A stretch of 64,000 bases of DNA, from NCBI RefSeq assembly GCF_963855985.1, contig NC_087118.1:2914001-2978000 (forward strand). Reading direction: 5' to 3'. Made by a program: the position numbers and the translations under genes. The stretch's first letter is position 1, and every line of letters begins with the position of its first letter. Below are positions 8,694 through 19,447 of the stretch, one piece after another. The notes under the pieces were generated by a model. That model was not told the DNA's origin and ran no database searches. It worked only from the letters and a program-made list of their open reading frames with translations. The stretch is from Ostrinia nubilalis (lineage: Eukaryota; Arthropoda; Insecta; Lepidoptera; Crambidae).

Positions 8694-11664
8694 TCATTTC
8701 TTTACAATTTTACCCTTTTTCCAATATTCATCCTTTCCTGTACGATATACCACTTCATCACCAATATTAAATTTAACCTCTTTTTTTCTGACTGACCTAT
8801 CAAATTTAGATTTATTTATAGACTGCTTCAAGATTAACAATTTGTGTATATTTTTAATAACAACAGGCTCCAATGCTTTTTCAGTAATTGGTACAAGTGT
8901 TCGCATGGTTCGACTGTTTAATATTTGTGATGGAGATACTACCATTCCAGCCAAAGGTGCATTGTTATATGACATTACATATTCTCTATAGTCCACACTA
9001 TCCTCTGCAGCTTTCTTTAAGATATTCTTGCTAATGTCTACTGCTTTTTCAGCCATACCATTGCTTCTAGGATAATGAGGACTACTTGTAGTTAAACATA
9101 TGTCCTTACTTTTAAAATAATCTAAACATTCTTTTGAGTTAAACGGATTATTGTCAGTCACAATTTCAACAGGAAAACCAAATCGAGAAAAAACTTCAAT
9201 GAATCCTGATATTACAGATTTTGCTGACTTGTCAGGCAAAGGAATAAGTTCAAGCCAGTGTGAAAAATAGTCGACAACAACAAGATAAGGTTTCTTAGCA
9301 AATTCCAATATATCAGCACCTATTTTACTAAATCTTAATTTAGGTATTTTGTGTGGTAACAATGGTTCATGACAATTTCTAGATCTAAACTTTTCACATG
9401 TGTGACATTGCATAACATATTGATATATTTCTTGGGACATTTTTGGCCAATAAAACAGTTTCCTACTCCTGTTCAAGCATTTTCCAATACCAATATGGCC
9501 TTCATGTATTAATTTTACTACATCAGATCTGAGATTTTTAGGTACAATGATTTTGTCCTCAAGAAACGCAAACCCTGATTGAAAGTATATGCTATTCCTC
9601 AACTTATAGTATGGTTGACAATCAGCAGGAACTTTGTTTTCCTCTGGCCATCCCTCATGATAATATTTACATAGTAATGAAAGTGTTTCATCATTATTAG
9701 TTTCTTTTCTAAACAATAATTTTCTTTCAGGCGACATGGGCAAATGTATGGACACAGAGTGCACAATTTGCAACATTTCTTTATCATGTTCAGTAACACT
9801 CAAATTATTTCTAGATAACATATCTGCAAAATGTATAAATTTACCTGGAACATAATAAACATTTAAATTGTAATTTAACAACTTTAATCGCAACCTCTTT
9901 AATCTAGGGGATCCAATTTTGGAAATATATTTAGACATAATTGAAACAATTGGTTTGTGATCTGTTTGTACATCTACATTTAGGCCATATATGTATCTAT
10001 GAAACTTTTTTACAGCAAATGTAATAGCTAATAGCTCTTTCTCCGTTTGACTATAGTTAACTTCTGATTGGTTCATTGATCTTGAGGCACATGCTACTAG
10101 TTTTAATACATCTTTATCACTTTGGAATAAGCAGCATCCGAGGCCATCTTTAGAAGCATAACATTGTAAAATTATTTTTTTATTAGGTTCAAATGGACAA
10201 AGAGCAGGGGCACTACTTACTTTTAACTTAAGTTCTTCAAAAGCTTTCTTGTGATTAGGTAACCATATGAATTCACAATCCTTTTTCAATAATTTGCATA
10301 AAGGTGACATCAGACTGGCCATCTCAGGAACATATCTACTAACATAATTAAATGATCCTAAAATTGGCCGCAACTCATCTTTATTAGTGGGTTCTTTTAA
10401 ATTTACTAGAGATTCTACCCTATCCCTATCCATAGACATACCATGTTTATTAAAAATTTGACCAACATATTTAACTTCCGACTGCTTGTATTGTAACTTA
10501 TCTTTATTAAACACAATATTTAGATCTTTTGCTTTATTTATAACACTTGCAAGTGCAGTATCATGCTCTGAAGCAGTACTTCCCATCACTAAAATATCAT
10601 CGGCCCAAACCACTACATTTGGCAGGTCTCCGAAGTGATTTTCGAGCACATCTTGGAACATTTCTGGTGCATTCATCAAACCAAATGGTAAAACTAATAA
10701 ATATCTATACACCCCAAATGGAGTAGCAAAGCAACATTTCCAAGAAGACGCTTCAGTGAGTTTCAGATGATGAAACCCTTCCTTTAAATCAAGAACAGTA
10801 AAAAATTTCTTTCCTTTAAGTTTGAATGCTAAATCTTCCAAAGTGGGCAACATTTTAGGCTTTTTTACAATCAAATTATTTAAATCTGAAGGATCAAGAC
10901 ATAATCTTACATTTCCATTTGGCTTTTCCACAATGACTACCCTATTGACACAAGCATCACTTTGCATATTCTCTACCTTTACAATAGCATTTCATTCTTG
11001 CAATCTCAACAATTCAGCTTTTAATGGTGCAAGCATACTATTTGGAAGCCTTGGCGAAGGGTGACAAATGGCAATGCCAGATTTTGTATGGAAGGTGGCG
11101 TCTTTTTTTTTTCGCGCGGCCATCGACCAAACTTTGTTTTTTGATTACAAAATAGTGTAATAAACCAAACTTACTATGGCATGTATACCTCTAAACTCAG
11201 TCTGAACTGAGTTACGAGCATTAGAAGTTTAATGATTTTCATACTAGATTTGCTTTTTGCGCGCAAGTTTTGTAAGAAATTGCAACAAAATATTGCGCTA
11301 TTTTTTTATTGCGCTGATTCTGCTGCATACTGATGTCTGGAGCCTTTTATGGATGGTATTGTTTGTTTACACATACAATGTCATTATTTTGTTGCAATTT
11401 CTTACAAAACTTGCGCGCTAACAGCAAATCTAGTATGAAAATCATCAAACTTCTGATGCTCGTAACTCAGTTCAGACTGAGTTTAGAGGTATACATGCCA
11501 TAGTAAGTTTGGTTAATTACATTATTTTGTAATCAAAAAACAAGGTTTGGTCGATGGCCGCGCGAAAAAAAAAAGACGCCAATTTCCGGCATTGTCTTTT
11601 GATCATCTGTATTTTTAACAGGAAACTCAAATACACCCGGCAACCTACCTACCCCTTCAAAAAC
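8694..11664 (-). pseudogene. Gypsy pol (RT, RNase H, integrase), interrupted
   Basis: The frame reads RT ('VVIVEKPNG', catalytic 'WADDILVMG' near 10600), RNase H ('CYASKDGLGCCLF', 'LLAITFAVKKFHRYIYG'), the integrase HHCC zinc domain ('HEGHIGIGKC...CHTCEKF') and the DDE core ('VVVDYFSHW', 'VTDNNPF', 'NGMAEKAV'), then a C-terminal 'GDEVVYRTGKDEYWKKGKI' tail. The 757-residue open part runs 10967-8694. Upstream coding continues to the gag stop but is broken by a TGA at 10992-10994 and the 529-bp MITE at 11069-11597. Removing the MITE restores the frame, since 529 and the flanking distance agree modulo 3. No env is present. Confidence 0.93.
11069..11597. mobile_element. Spy-type palindromic MITE, copy A
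   Basis: The 529-bp element is an almost complete palindrome: each arm is about 250 bp, with a short AT-rich loop near 11300-11350. The ends are TGGCAATGCC and GGCATTGTCT, preceded by AAA and followed by TTT, with no direct repeat. It differs from copy B (41119-41647) by a single base by eye. AAA|TTT insertion without duplication is the reported hallmark of Spy transposons, first described from insects including silkworm. It has no coding capacity and is nested in the gypsy pol. Confidence 0.85.
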
Positions 11665-12858
11665 TTATATATTTTCCTTAATAAATTTCTCTTTATCTTT
11701 ATTTATTTCCACATTATTTATGCGCTTAATTAAATTTAAAGCTATGCATCCTGATAATCCCAACAACACATTACTACAATCCAGTACTATAAAATTCTCA
11801 TAACACTCAAAATTTTTGAATTTGCATCGTAAACTTATCATCCCTTTAGGTTTTACCTTTTCACCAGCAAAAGATTCAATTTTCAAATTACATTCCCTTA
11901 AATTTAAATTTAAATTTGTATTTATTCTATTAAAAACTTTAATTGGCATGACACTCACATCTGCTCCCGAGTCCAGCTTACATTGAACAACATGTCCCTC
12001 AATTTCTATATTTTCAGACCAGGCCTTCTTTTCACCACATTTTGACTGAACAGCTCTACAATACGCACCTTCATCCGAATCAGACTCCTCACATTTGACT
12101 TCCTGTACCTTTTTCTTAACTCTGCAACTGGCTGCAAAATGGTTCACCAGCCCACATTTGTTACATTTTTTTCCAAAAGCAGGGCATGCACGTGGTCCAT
12201 GTCTTGTCTGGCAGCGTCTGCAGCTAAACTCCTTATATTTTACACCTTGTTGGTCCCTTACTTTTCTGGATTTTATTGTATCCACTAGTAAGGTGGGGTT
12301 CATTTCCTTTACTTGTAGTTTGCTCATTTCGCTTGTTCGGCACATGTTTGTAGCTTTATCCAACGTCAAGTCCTCACATCTTAACATACTTTCCTGTAGG
12401 CTGTGATCCTGGATCCCTTGTACAATCCTATCTCGCAATAATTGATCTTCTGTAGATTCTAAACATTTGTCATTATATCCACACTTGCCTATTAATTCCC
12501 TCAGGCTAGTATAAAATGATTCAAATGATTCTCCAACTTCCTGTTTTCTTTCATTGAATTTAAATCGCTCAAATACCGGATTACTTTTGGGATTCACATA
12601 TTTATCGATCTCAGACACAATTTTGTCGTAACTTCGTCTCTCCTCGTCCGATAATTTAAAGGTTAGGATGACTTAGGTAGACTCCGGACCCATCATGTTA
12701 CGCAACAATGACAGTTTAATTTTGTCTGAAGCTCCATCTTGATTAGTTGCTATCAAATAGTCCTCGAACAAACATTTCCAATAGTTCCAATCATTAGCTG
12801 ATTGCGAAGAGCGGATGTCGAAATTTGGAGGCAATTTCACTGACGACGACGACTCCAT
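11665..12858 (-). pseudogene. Gypsy gag-protease with in-frame stop
   Basis: On the minus strand, translation from the ATG at 12858 gives a gag ('NWNYWKCLFEDYL'-like capsid start), an in-frame TAA at 12673-12675, then continuous capsid. Zinc knuckles follow ('CRRCQTRHGPRACP', 'CNKCGLVNHFAASC', about 12215-12120), then an aspartic protease with 'LDSGADVSVMP' (catalytic DSG, near 11960). It ends in TAA at 11665-11667, after which pol continues in the same frame. The family may therefore use one gag-pol frame, with both stops as damage, or the second stop may be the natural gag end. Confidence 0.9.
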
Positions 12859-12923
12859 GATATTTTACAGGACACTTTCAGTAGAAAACAATATTTTCGC
12901 ATCCAATCACACTTTAGGATCGT

Positions 12924-12941
12924 TTCACAACGGCTGCGCCA
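12924..12941 (-). promoter_or_regulatory. Primer-binding site of the minus-strand gypsy
   Basis: On the minus strand TGGCGCAGCCGTTGTGAA follows the 5' LTR without a gap. TGG at the first position is the usual complement to a tRNA CCA end. I cannot assign the tRNA with certainty. Confidence 0.75.
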
Positions 12942-13076
12942 TGTTTTAATATTGAAAACTCTAAGAATTTTATCAACACATTTTATTGTAAAAAACCAAG
13001 ACAACATGAATGACAGAACATGCAATGGCGGGCAATCTGACAGATGACATTCAGTTCAGAAACCATAAATAAAACA
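12942..13076 (-). repeat. 5' LTR of the minus-strand gypsy
   Basis: Identical by eye to 8270-8404. It is followed on the right by the second copy of the CCCGA target duplication and then by the continuing Dong-type LINE frame. Confidence 0.95.
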
Positions 13077-14916
13077 CCCGAATTTATTACAGCCGAAACT
13101 ACACCACCTTCACCACGATCGATGACTTCAAGTAGTTTATTTGAATCACCAATGTCATCACCTCTAAGTTTTGAAGTCCAAGGAACAGCCCGTTCACCTA
13201 CATCATCACTATTGTCTGTTGATGTTGTACAGGAGGCAAATGCCACCCAACCTGTACCCACTTCAGGCACTAAACGAGCGCGAAAATATTGGAGTGAGGA
13301 TATGAATAAATTCATATGGCGCGAATATCTGATACTAACAAAACTAGAACAACAGAAACGTGGCTACTTAGGACCATTACACCAAAAATTCTCCGAAGCT
13401 TTCCCTGAGATGGATGCTTCGAGGCAGCGGATAGGCGATCAACGCAGAGCTATCATCAACAATAAGTTGCTCTCACAACAAAGCTTGGATGCTATAAGAC
13501 AGGAAGTATCAGGCTACTTAGAGCACATTCACGACGACCCGACACAAATAAACAGCACAGGTAATACACAGAATATACTAATAATAATAGGAGAGAGAAT
13601 GAGATGGTCAGATGAAATGAATGAAAACCTAATGTTTTACTACTACCAAGTTACAGATCTAGAAGAAAATATGACCGTATACCGCAAAAAATTACATGAA
13701 AAATTCGTCCAACATTACCCGCACCTAGCTCATCTCTCAGAACAACGCATATCTGATCAGAAACGAGCAATCCTTCGTAACAAGTTGATAAGTAATGATA
13801 AAATTGAGTCAATAAAACCATCAGTTCTTCAATTAATTAACACCCAAGACAATACTGATATTAATATAACTAGCCAACAACAAGATGAAATTCCTAATGA
13901 CAGCTTACTACAACCTTCACCCGAAGTAAATATCACAATAGATCTAGAATTAAATAACTCCCAAGAAAATCCATCACCCCTGCAAATTCCGGCTCCTAAT
14001 CATAAAAATAATCTAGACGCAAAAACAATTGAAGAACAATTTAATACTGCATTAGACCTATTTTCCAATACTGACCCTACAACCAGACCCTATATACCAA
14101 AACAAAAATCATCAAAGAAATTAGCTTACATAGTAGAACAAATAAATAAAATTGTGCTGCCGAAACATTTGTCAGTAGAGCAAGATTTTACTACATTGCA
14201 GACTATAATATACTCAGCAGCTTATACAGCAGCCATATGCAACAATACTAAATTACAGGATTTAAACAGTAACCGAACTAGGAAGAGAAACCGTAAACCT
14301 AAGTGACAGAGGCGGATAGAAAACAAGATACGCAAACTCAGGTTTGATATTGGGCATCTAACCCAATTCATAAATGGAAATAGGAACCGTAAAATAATTA
14401 ACACTGTCGATCGCATACAGAATGAATTCAAAATACATGCCACCTATGAAATACCCAACACTGCACTTGAACAATTTCTGGATACACTAAAGCAAAAATT
14501 GAATACTGTGTCTTGTCGTCTTAAACGATACCTCACATGCACACACAGAAAAGAACAAAATGCTAACTTTTACAGAAACGAGAAACTTTTTTACCGTAAC
14601 TTACAGAATGATAACTTTAACTCTAATCATAATACAGCAGAAACACCATCTCCTGAATCTATGCACACATTTTGGGCCAATATCTGGCAAGAACCGGTAG
14701 AGTATAATTGTAATGCTGCATGGCTCCAAGATATCCAGGGTGGGAATGAAATAGGTGACATGGATTTTGAACATATTGATGCTGAAACCTTCATACACGT
14801 GCTATCACGCCTGCATAACTGGAAATCACCTGGAACAGATAATATTCACAATTTTTGGTATAAAAAATTCACATGTTCCCACCCATACATTCACAATAAT
14901 ATCAACAAAGGATGAT
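13077..14916 (+). pseudogene. Dong-type LINE ORF: DNA-binding repeats and RT start
   Basis: This continues the frame opened at 8121. Two related segments, 'YWSEDMNKFIWREYL' (about 13290) and 'RWSDEMNENLMFYYY' (about 13605), each followed by 'QRI.DQ.RAI..NKL', form an internal duplication of about 105 residues, presumably nucleic-acid binding. A TGA at 14304-14306 interrupts an otherwise open frame. Beyond it lie the R4-clade pre-RT segment ('FWANIWQEPVEY') and RT start ('NWKSPGTDNIHNFWYKKF', about 14815). The frame is cut at 14917 by a TIR block. Confidence 0.85.
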
Positions 14917-15199
14917 GGGCACAAATGTATGGAAAGTGGTACCCGCTCCAATAGCCATAACCAATATATATTTTAAAAGGCCTTTAGATGTAGGAAAATG
15001 TCTGCTATGGGGCCAGTTCTAATTCACGTTTTGAAAGCAGTAATTCCACTAAGTATTATAATGAAAGTATAACACAATCATCCATGTATACGAGTATGTA
15101 TTATGACTACAATCTATTAATTAATAACTAAAAGAAGCATTGAAAAGGAAAGGATTATACCTACGATGAACTACCCAAGCTATTAGCCCTTTATTCGCT

Positions 15200-15365
15200 T
15201 TCATCATCATCATCATGATCATTTTAGCCATAGGACGTGAAGTTGAACATAGGCCTCCCCCAATGATTTCCACAATGGCCGGTTGGTGGTGGCCTGCATC
15301 CAGCGCCTTCCCGCTACCTTTATGAGATCGTCGGTCCATCTTGTGGGTGGACTTATTGGGTCTTG
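15200..15365 (-). mobile_element. RTE LINE 3' end fragment
   Basis: On the minus strand the sequence encodes an RTE C-terminus: 'PTRWTDDLIKVAG', 'WMQAT', 'LWKSLGEAYVQ'. It is followed by a (GAT)n-like tail at about 15203-15220. This C-terminus is common in lepidopteran RTE elements. The copy is heavily 5'-truncated. Confidence 0.75.
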
Positions 15366-15423
15366 TGGGTTTATTCGCTTTAGCAACTTATAATAAAACC
15401 ATTAAGAAGTAATAAAACTTAAA

Positions 15424-15541
15424 CCCCTTTATTAATAAAAGTTACACCCTAGTTGATCTTTGGCTTAAATTGTCATTTGGTATGGAAATGTCATTTTAAT
15501 CCAAGGTTCTTCCTAGGTGTAACTTTTTATTAATAAGGGGG
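15424..15541. mobile_element. Small MITE, ~118 bp
   Basis: The ends CCCCTTTATTAATAAAAGTT and AACTTTTTATTAATAAGGGG are inverted repeats of about 28 bp enclosing about 60 bp of non-coding sequence. The target duplication is ambiguous. Confidence 0.7.
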
Positions 15542-15677
15542 TAGTACTTCTTTAAATAAAAATATTTATTTCACAATTATCCCCATCAATAATTATAGAG
15601 TTAAGGAAGGATGTTGGAGCAGTAAACCCTTCCTGCCTCGCATAACCTAAGACCATACGATGGACACGTATGATACT

Positions 15678-15853
15678 TCTTCTTCTTCCTCGGTCCCTCA
15701 CTGATGAGGATCGCGACCACAGATAGTGTTCCTCCACAGACTGCGGTCATAAGCTGTGTGGACCGCACGATGCAAACTCCCGCCCACCGTCTTCCTCACC
15801 GCGTCCGACCATCTCGTCGGTGCCCTGCCCCGAGCGCGTCTGCCTTCCATACT
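15678..15853 (-). mobile_element. RTE-like LINE 3' fragment with 10-bp TSD
   Basis: The minus strand encodes an RTE-like C-terminus ('RGRAPTRWSDAVRKTVGG', 'HTAYDRSLWRN') followed by a (GAA)n tail. The direct repeat GTATGATACT flanks it exactly (15668-15677 and 15854-15863), so this is a bona fide 176-bp severely 5'-truncated retrotransposition. The subfamily differs from the fragment at 15200-15365. Confidence 0.85.
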
Positions 15854-15867
15854 GTATGATACTTAGG

Positions 15868-16125
15868 TTGTACAAAAAGTATCTTTATCTTCGAACGCAA
15901 CCAGATCTGAGGCTGGTGGCCATAGTAAATGTTGTTCGTCTTGGTAAGACCTTTCAAATGACACTACAAACATAACTATTGGAGCCGGGTACCATTCTGC
16001 AAAAAAGTATGTGTATCTTCGTACACAACCAAATCTGAGGCTGGTGGTCATAGTAAAAGTTGTTCATCTTGGTAAGACCTTTCCAACGATACTAGACACA
16101 TATCTATTGGAGCCGGGTACCATTT
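15868..16125. repeat. Direct repeat, two ~135-bp units
   Basis: Two units share AGTATST-type starts, CAAATCTGAGGCTGGTGGTC, GTTGTTCATCTTGGTAAGACC and CTATTGGAGCCGGGTACCAT with scattered mismatches. The right unit includes the right terminus of the 14917-16130 block, so the array may be a terminal duplication of that element. Confidence 0.75.
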
Positions 16126-16130
16126 TGCCC

Positions 16131-18284
16131 ATGGTCCTTTATACAGTCTCCAAACACAGTCCCCAAATTTGTAACACAAGGTATCACTTATATGATACCG
16201 AAAGATAACGATACGACAAACCCCGCAAAGTACCGGCCGATAACTTGCTTACAGACAATATATAAAATATTAACAGCTTGCATATCTGAAACAATATATG
16301 TATAAACACTTAGAAGACTATTCCATTTTAGCAGAAGAACAGAAGGGTTGCCGTAAATTTAGCCAAGGATGTAAGGAACAACTGACACTAGATTCAACAG
16401 TGATCAGAGAAGCATTTAGGAAAAAGAAGAATATCCACACCATGTTTATAGACTACCGTAAAGCATTTGACTCTGTACCACACAACTGGTTGATAGAAGT
16501 TCTCAAACAGTATAAAATACACCCAACACTTGTATCTTTCTTAAGTTCAGTAATGTCAAACTGGGAAACGACACTAAAAGTCAGACAAAACAATGACACT
16601 TCTCTCACCACTGAACCCATACGTATTCAGCGCGGGATATTTCAAGGAGACGCGTTGAGTCCGCTATGGTTTTGTTTAGCACTCAACCCACTATCCCGTC
16701 TGCTAAACAAAACTCAGATAGGATACACACTTAAACACGACAGGGATCAACATGTATTATCACATCTAATGTACATGGATGATATTAAGCTATACGCGTC
16801 TAATAAGGAAGAACTATTTAAACTGGCTGACATTACTCAACAATTCTCACAAGATATTCACATGCAATTTGGCGTAGACAAATGTAAGATCAATTCGATA
16901 GAGAAAGGTAAAATACAGAACAATTGTTACACACTAGATACGGGAGAGGAAATTACACCGATGGATGAACATTCTACTTACAAATATTTAGGGTTTCACC
17001 AATCTAATCAAATACAGCAAAAACAAACAAAGGTTACTTTAAAACAGAAATTTAAACATAGATTAAAGTTAATTTTAAAATCACAACTGAATTCCAAAAA
17101 TATCATAAAAGCTGTAAACACCTTTGCTATTCCAATACTGACTTATTCATTTGGAATTATTACTTGGTCACAATCCGATCTAAAAGCATTGCAGAGAACC
17201 ATTAACACAAATTTAACGCAGCAAAGAAAGCACCACCCGAAATCCTGTACCCAACGGTTAACCCTCCCTCATAATGAAGGTGGACGTGGACTAATAGACC
17301 TACTTAATTTACATAATAAACAAATATCTTCACTCAGAGAATACTTTTACCACAAAGCTGAACACTCAACTCTACACAAATGCGCAACACTCATAGATAA
17401 TAAACTAACACCACTTAATATGCAGGATAAGACTAAACAGAAAAACGAAACAATAGTAGATAATTGTAGAAAAATCGAGGAATGGTCGCAGAAAGCACTT
17501 CACGGGAGACATCGGGCTGACCTCTGCCACGCTTATGTCGACAAGGATGCGTCGAACGAGTGGCTGAAACGAGGTGAGCTTTTCCCCGAAACGGAGGCTT
17601 TCATGCTGGCCATCCAAGATCAGGTAATAGCCACAAGAAACTACAGGAAACACATCACTAAAGAACTACATACAGACCCTTGCCGACACTGCAATAGCGC
17701 GCCAGAGACAATACAGCATATCACAGGAGCCTGCAAAGCATTAGTACAGTCCGATTACAAACACCGGCATGATCAGGTAGCCTCCATTATACACCAGTAC
17801 CTCGCATATAAACTTAAATTCATTACTGAAAAAGTACCATATTATAAATATTCAAAAACGTACTTGAAAACAGAAATTTTAGGCTATATTGGGACAGGAC
17901 ACTACTTACTGATAAAATGATACATTTCAATAGACCAGATATTACATTCCACGACAAAACGAATAGCACAGTTTACTTAATAGACATAGCAATCTCCAAC
18001 TCGCATAATATCCAAGCAACCATTTCCGGAAAAATTACTAAATATCACGATCTAGCAATACAATTAAAAACCCAATGGCGCGCACAAACCATCCACGTAA
18101 TTCCCATAGTTTTATCGTCTACAGGAATAATACCAAAATTACTAAAACAAAGCTTTGAAATGTTAGATATCCCAAGCAATCTGATCTACAGCCTTCAAAA
18201 AGCCTCAATACTGAACACCTGCCGCATTACGCGTAAATTTTTATCCACAGGTTCCACAGCTCTTCACCCTATGACGCTTGGCTG
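16131..18284 (+). pseudogene. Dong-type LINE RT and restriction-like endonuclease
   Basis: RT resumes with 'ITYMIPKDNDTTNPAKYRPI' (about 16180). A short insertion near 16290 shifts the frame. From 16298 the frame shows 'FIDYRKAFDSVPH' (motif A), 'RGIFQGDALSPLWF' (motif B) and 'MYMDDIKLYAS' (catalytic YMDD, about 16780). The C-terminal half holds the R4/R2-type CCHC ('CRHCNSAPETIQHITGAC', about 17680). After another frameshift at about 17917 it holds the endonuclease 'RPDITFHDKTNSTVYLIDIAI', whose PD and D residues are catalytic in the family. Coding ends at 18284, followed by a short 3' UTR. Confidence 0.88.
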
Positions 18285-18373
18285 AGGCCCGCGCCATAGG
18301 TCAAAACACCCGTCTTTAAGATGGAGAAAGATAGAATCTTTGAAATAAAATAATAATAATAATAATAAGTAAG

Positions 18374-18466
18374 GATCCTTTATAAGGCTTGCGTGGGGAT
18401 TCCCCACGCAAGCCTTATAAAGGACCGGGCCACTTTTGACCCGTGAGCTCCAAAGCGTACAAACAT
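18374..18466 (+). mobile_element. (TAA)n-targeted retroelement 3' end with inverted 5' part
   Basis: The right half (18400-18466) matches 22904-22970 and ends in ACATAATAA. The left 26 bp (18374-18399) are its near-perfect complement back to back (TTATAAGGCTTGCGTGGGGA facing TCCCCACGCAAGCCTTATAA). Flanks read AATAAGTAAGGATC and AATAAGTAAGATC. A very short 5'-inverted retrotransposition into the Dong (TAA)n tail is the simplest reading. Confidence 0.65.
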
Positions 18467-18475
18467 AATAAGTAA

Positions 18476-18604
18476 GATCATAGATATGCAAAAATCTAAC
18501 AAAATTTATTTTGGGAAGTTATGTTTTTTGACCTAAACATGAAAATCGTTAATAACTCTCTGTGTAAAAATTCTCAGCCTGAAATTCTTTCTGTATACGT
18601 ACCT
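18476..18604. repeat. Element X left arm, middle segment
   Basis: It matches the complement of about 44447-44576 (GATCATAGATATGCAAAAATC through AAATTCTTTCTGTATACG). It resumes the X arm exactly where 7986 left off, confirming that the Dong-type LINE and the small retroelement are later insertions. Confidence 0.8.
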
Positions 18605-18626
18605 ATGTACTACTTAGATATTTCCA

Positions 18627-19333
18627 ACTAAGAGTACGACGAGTAAAGAGACAATTGAGAAGCTGAAGATGCAACAACAGCATTTTGGAAATCCTGTAAG
18701 AATAATAAGTGACAGAGGAACGGCATTCACCGGGGGTGAATTTCAAGATTATTGCAAAGAAGAGAATATTCAACATGTTACCATCACGACGGGTGTACCA
18801 AGAGGAAATGGACAGGTATGTAGTCTACATAGGACTATTTTGGCTGTGTTGACAAAGTTGTGTTAGAACATCCATCATTATGGTACAAGCACATCAGCCG
18901 AGTGCAGAGGGCTATAAATAGTACCTACCAGCGTAGCATAGACACACCTCCATTTCACCTGATGGTTGGTATAAACATGAGATGTAAAGAAGACCTGGAA
19001 ATATTGGATTTACTAAGACAAGAAGAGATTGATCAATATGATGAACAAAGAGAAGACATTAGAATGAAAGCTAAGCAGCAAATACTTCAGGTACAGGAGG
19101 AAAATAGGAAGACTTTCAATGAGAAGAGGAAACCAAGTTCTCAATACAAAGAAGGAGATTTGGTGGCCATAAAGAGGACTCAGTATGGACCGGGTTTGAA
19201 GCTGAAACCTAAGTATCTAGGACCGTACCGGGTGACGAAGGTTAAGCGGAAAGATCGTTACGACGTAGAGAAGATGGATACTGCTGCTGAAGGGCCTAAT
19301 AAGACAAGACGTCCAGCTCAGCTGATCAAATGA
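18627..19333 (+). pseudogene. Gypsy integrase, C-terminal part
   Basis: The frame shows the integrase DDE core from the second Asp ('IISDRGTAFTGGEFQDYC', about 18705). 'VPRGNGQV' follows at about 18797, where the third acidic residue (E) expected just after is replaced by 'C'. Then come 'LWYKHISRVQRAINSTYQ', the linker, and a chromodomain-free C-terminus with 'YKEGDLVAIKRTQYGPGLKL' (GPY/F-like 'LGPYRV'). A one-base frameshift at about 18860 divides it. Loss of the glutamate and the frameshift both mean it is dead. Confidence 0.8.
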
Positions 19334-19447
19334 AGCCGTGGCCAAATTAGGTAAAGTATCTTGCTATTTTAAATAAGAGGTGATGAATGAAAGAATTTGT
19401 AAATTAAAAACCATTTTTATTACAATTGTTACGGTCATTCATTATTG

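Larger units (their letters stand above)
8270..13076 (-). mobile_element. Gypsy LTR retrotransposon, identical 135-bp LTRs
   Basis: Two 135-bp direct repeats (8270-8404 and 12942-13076) read identically by eye, start TGTTTTA and end AAACA, and enclose minus-strand gag and pol. The 5-bp CCCGA is duplicated outside both LTRs (8265-8269, 13077-13081). A primer-binding site and a polypurine tract lie inside the correct LTRs. Identical LTRs imply recent insertion, but the coding region has three in-frame stops and a Spy-type MITE, so this copy is not autonomous now and may have been mobilised in trans. CCHC and protease style suggest the group often labelled K02A2.6-like. Confidence 0.95.
14917..16130. 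mobile_element. TIR-bounded composite insertion in the Dong-type RT
   Basis: The left end GGGCACAAATG...GTGGTACCCGCTCCAATAG and the right end CTATTGGAGCCGGGTACC...TTTTGCCC are imperfect inverted repeats, and RT coding flanks both. Inside are two RTE fragments, a small MITE and a direct repeat of about 135 bp, so the block is itself a landing site. No transposase is visible and no target duplication is clear. Confidence 0.55.
8003..18367 (+). mobile_element. Dong-type (R4 clade) LINE in a (TAA)n target
   Basis: A + strand LINE begins after an (AAT)n tract at 7986-8002 and ends with an (AAT)n tract at about 18345-18367. Its single long reading frame encodes an N-terminal region, RT and a restriction-like endonuclease, the architecture of the R4 clade. 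Bombyx Dong of this clade is known to insert in TAA repeats, which fits the flanks. The element is split by a gypsy insertion (8270-13076) and a TIR block (14917-16130), and carries a TGA and at least two frameshifts. Net of insertions it is about 4.3 kb, so probably near full length. Confidence 0.85.
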
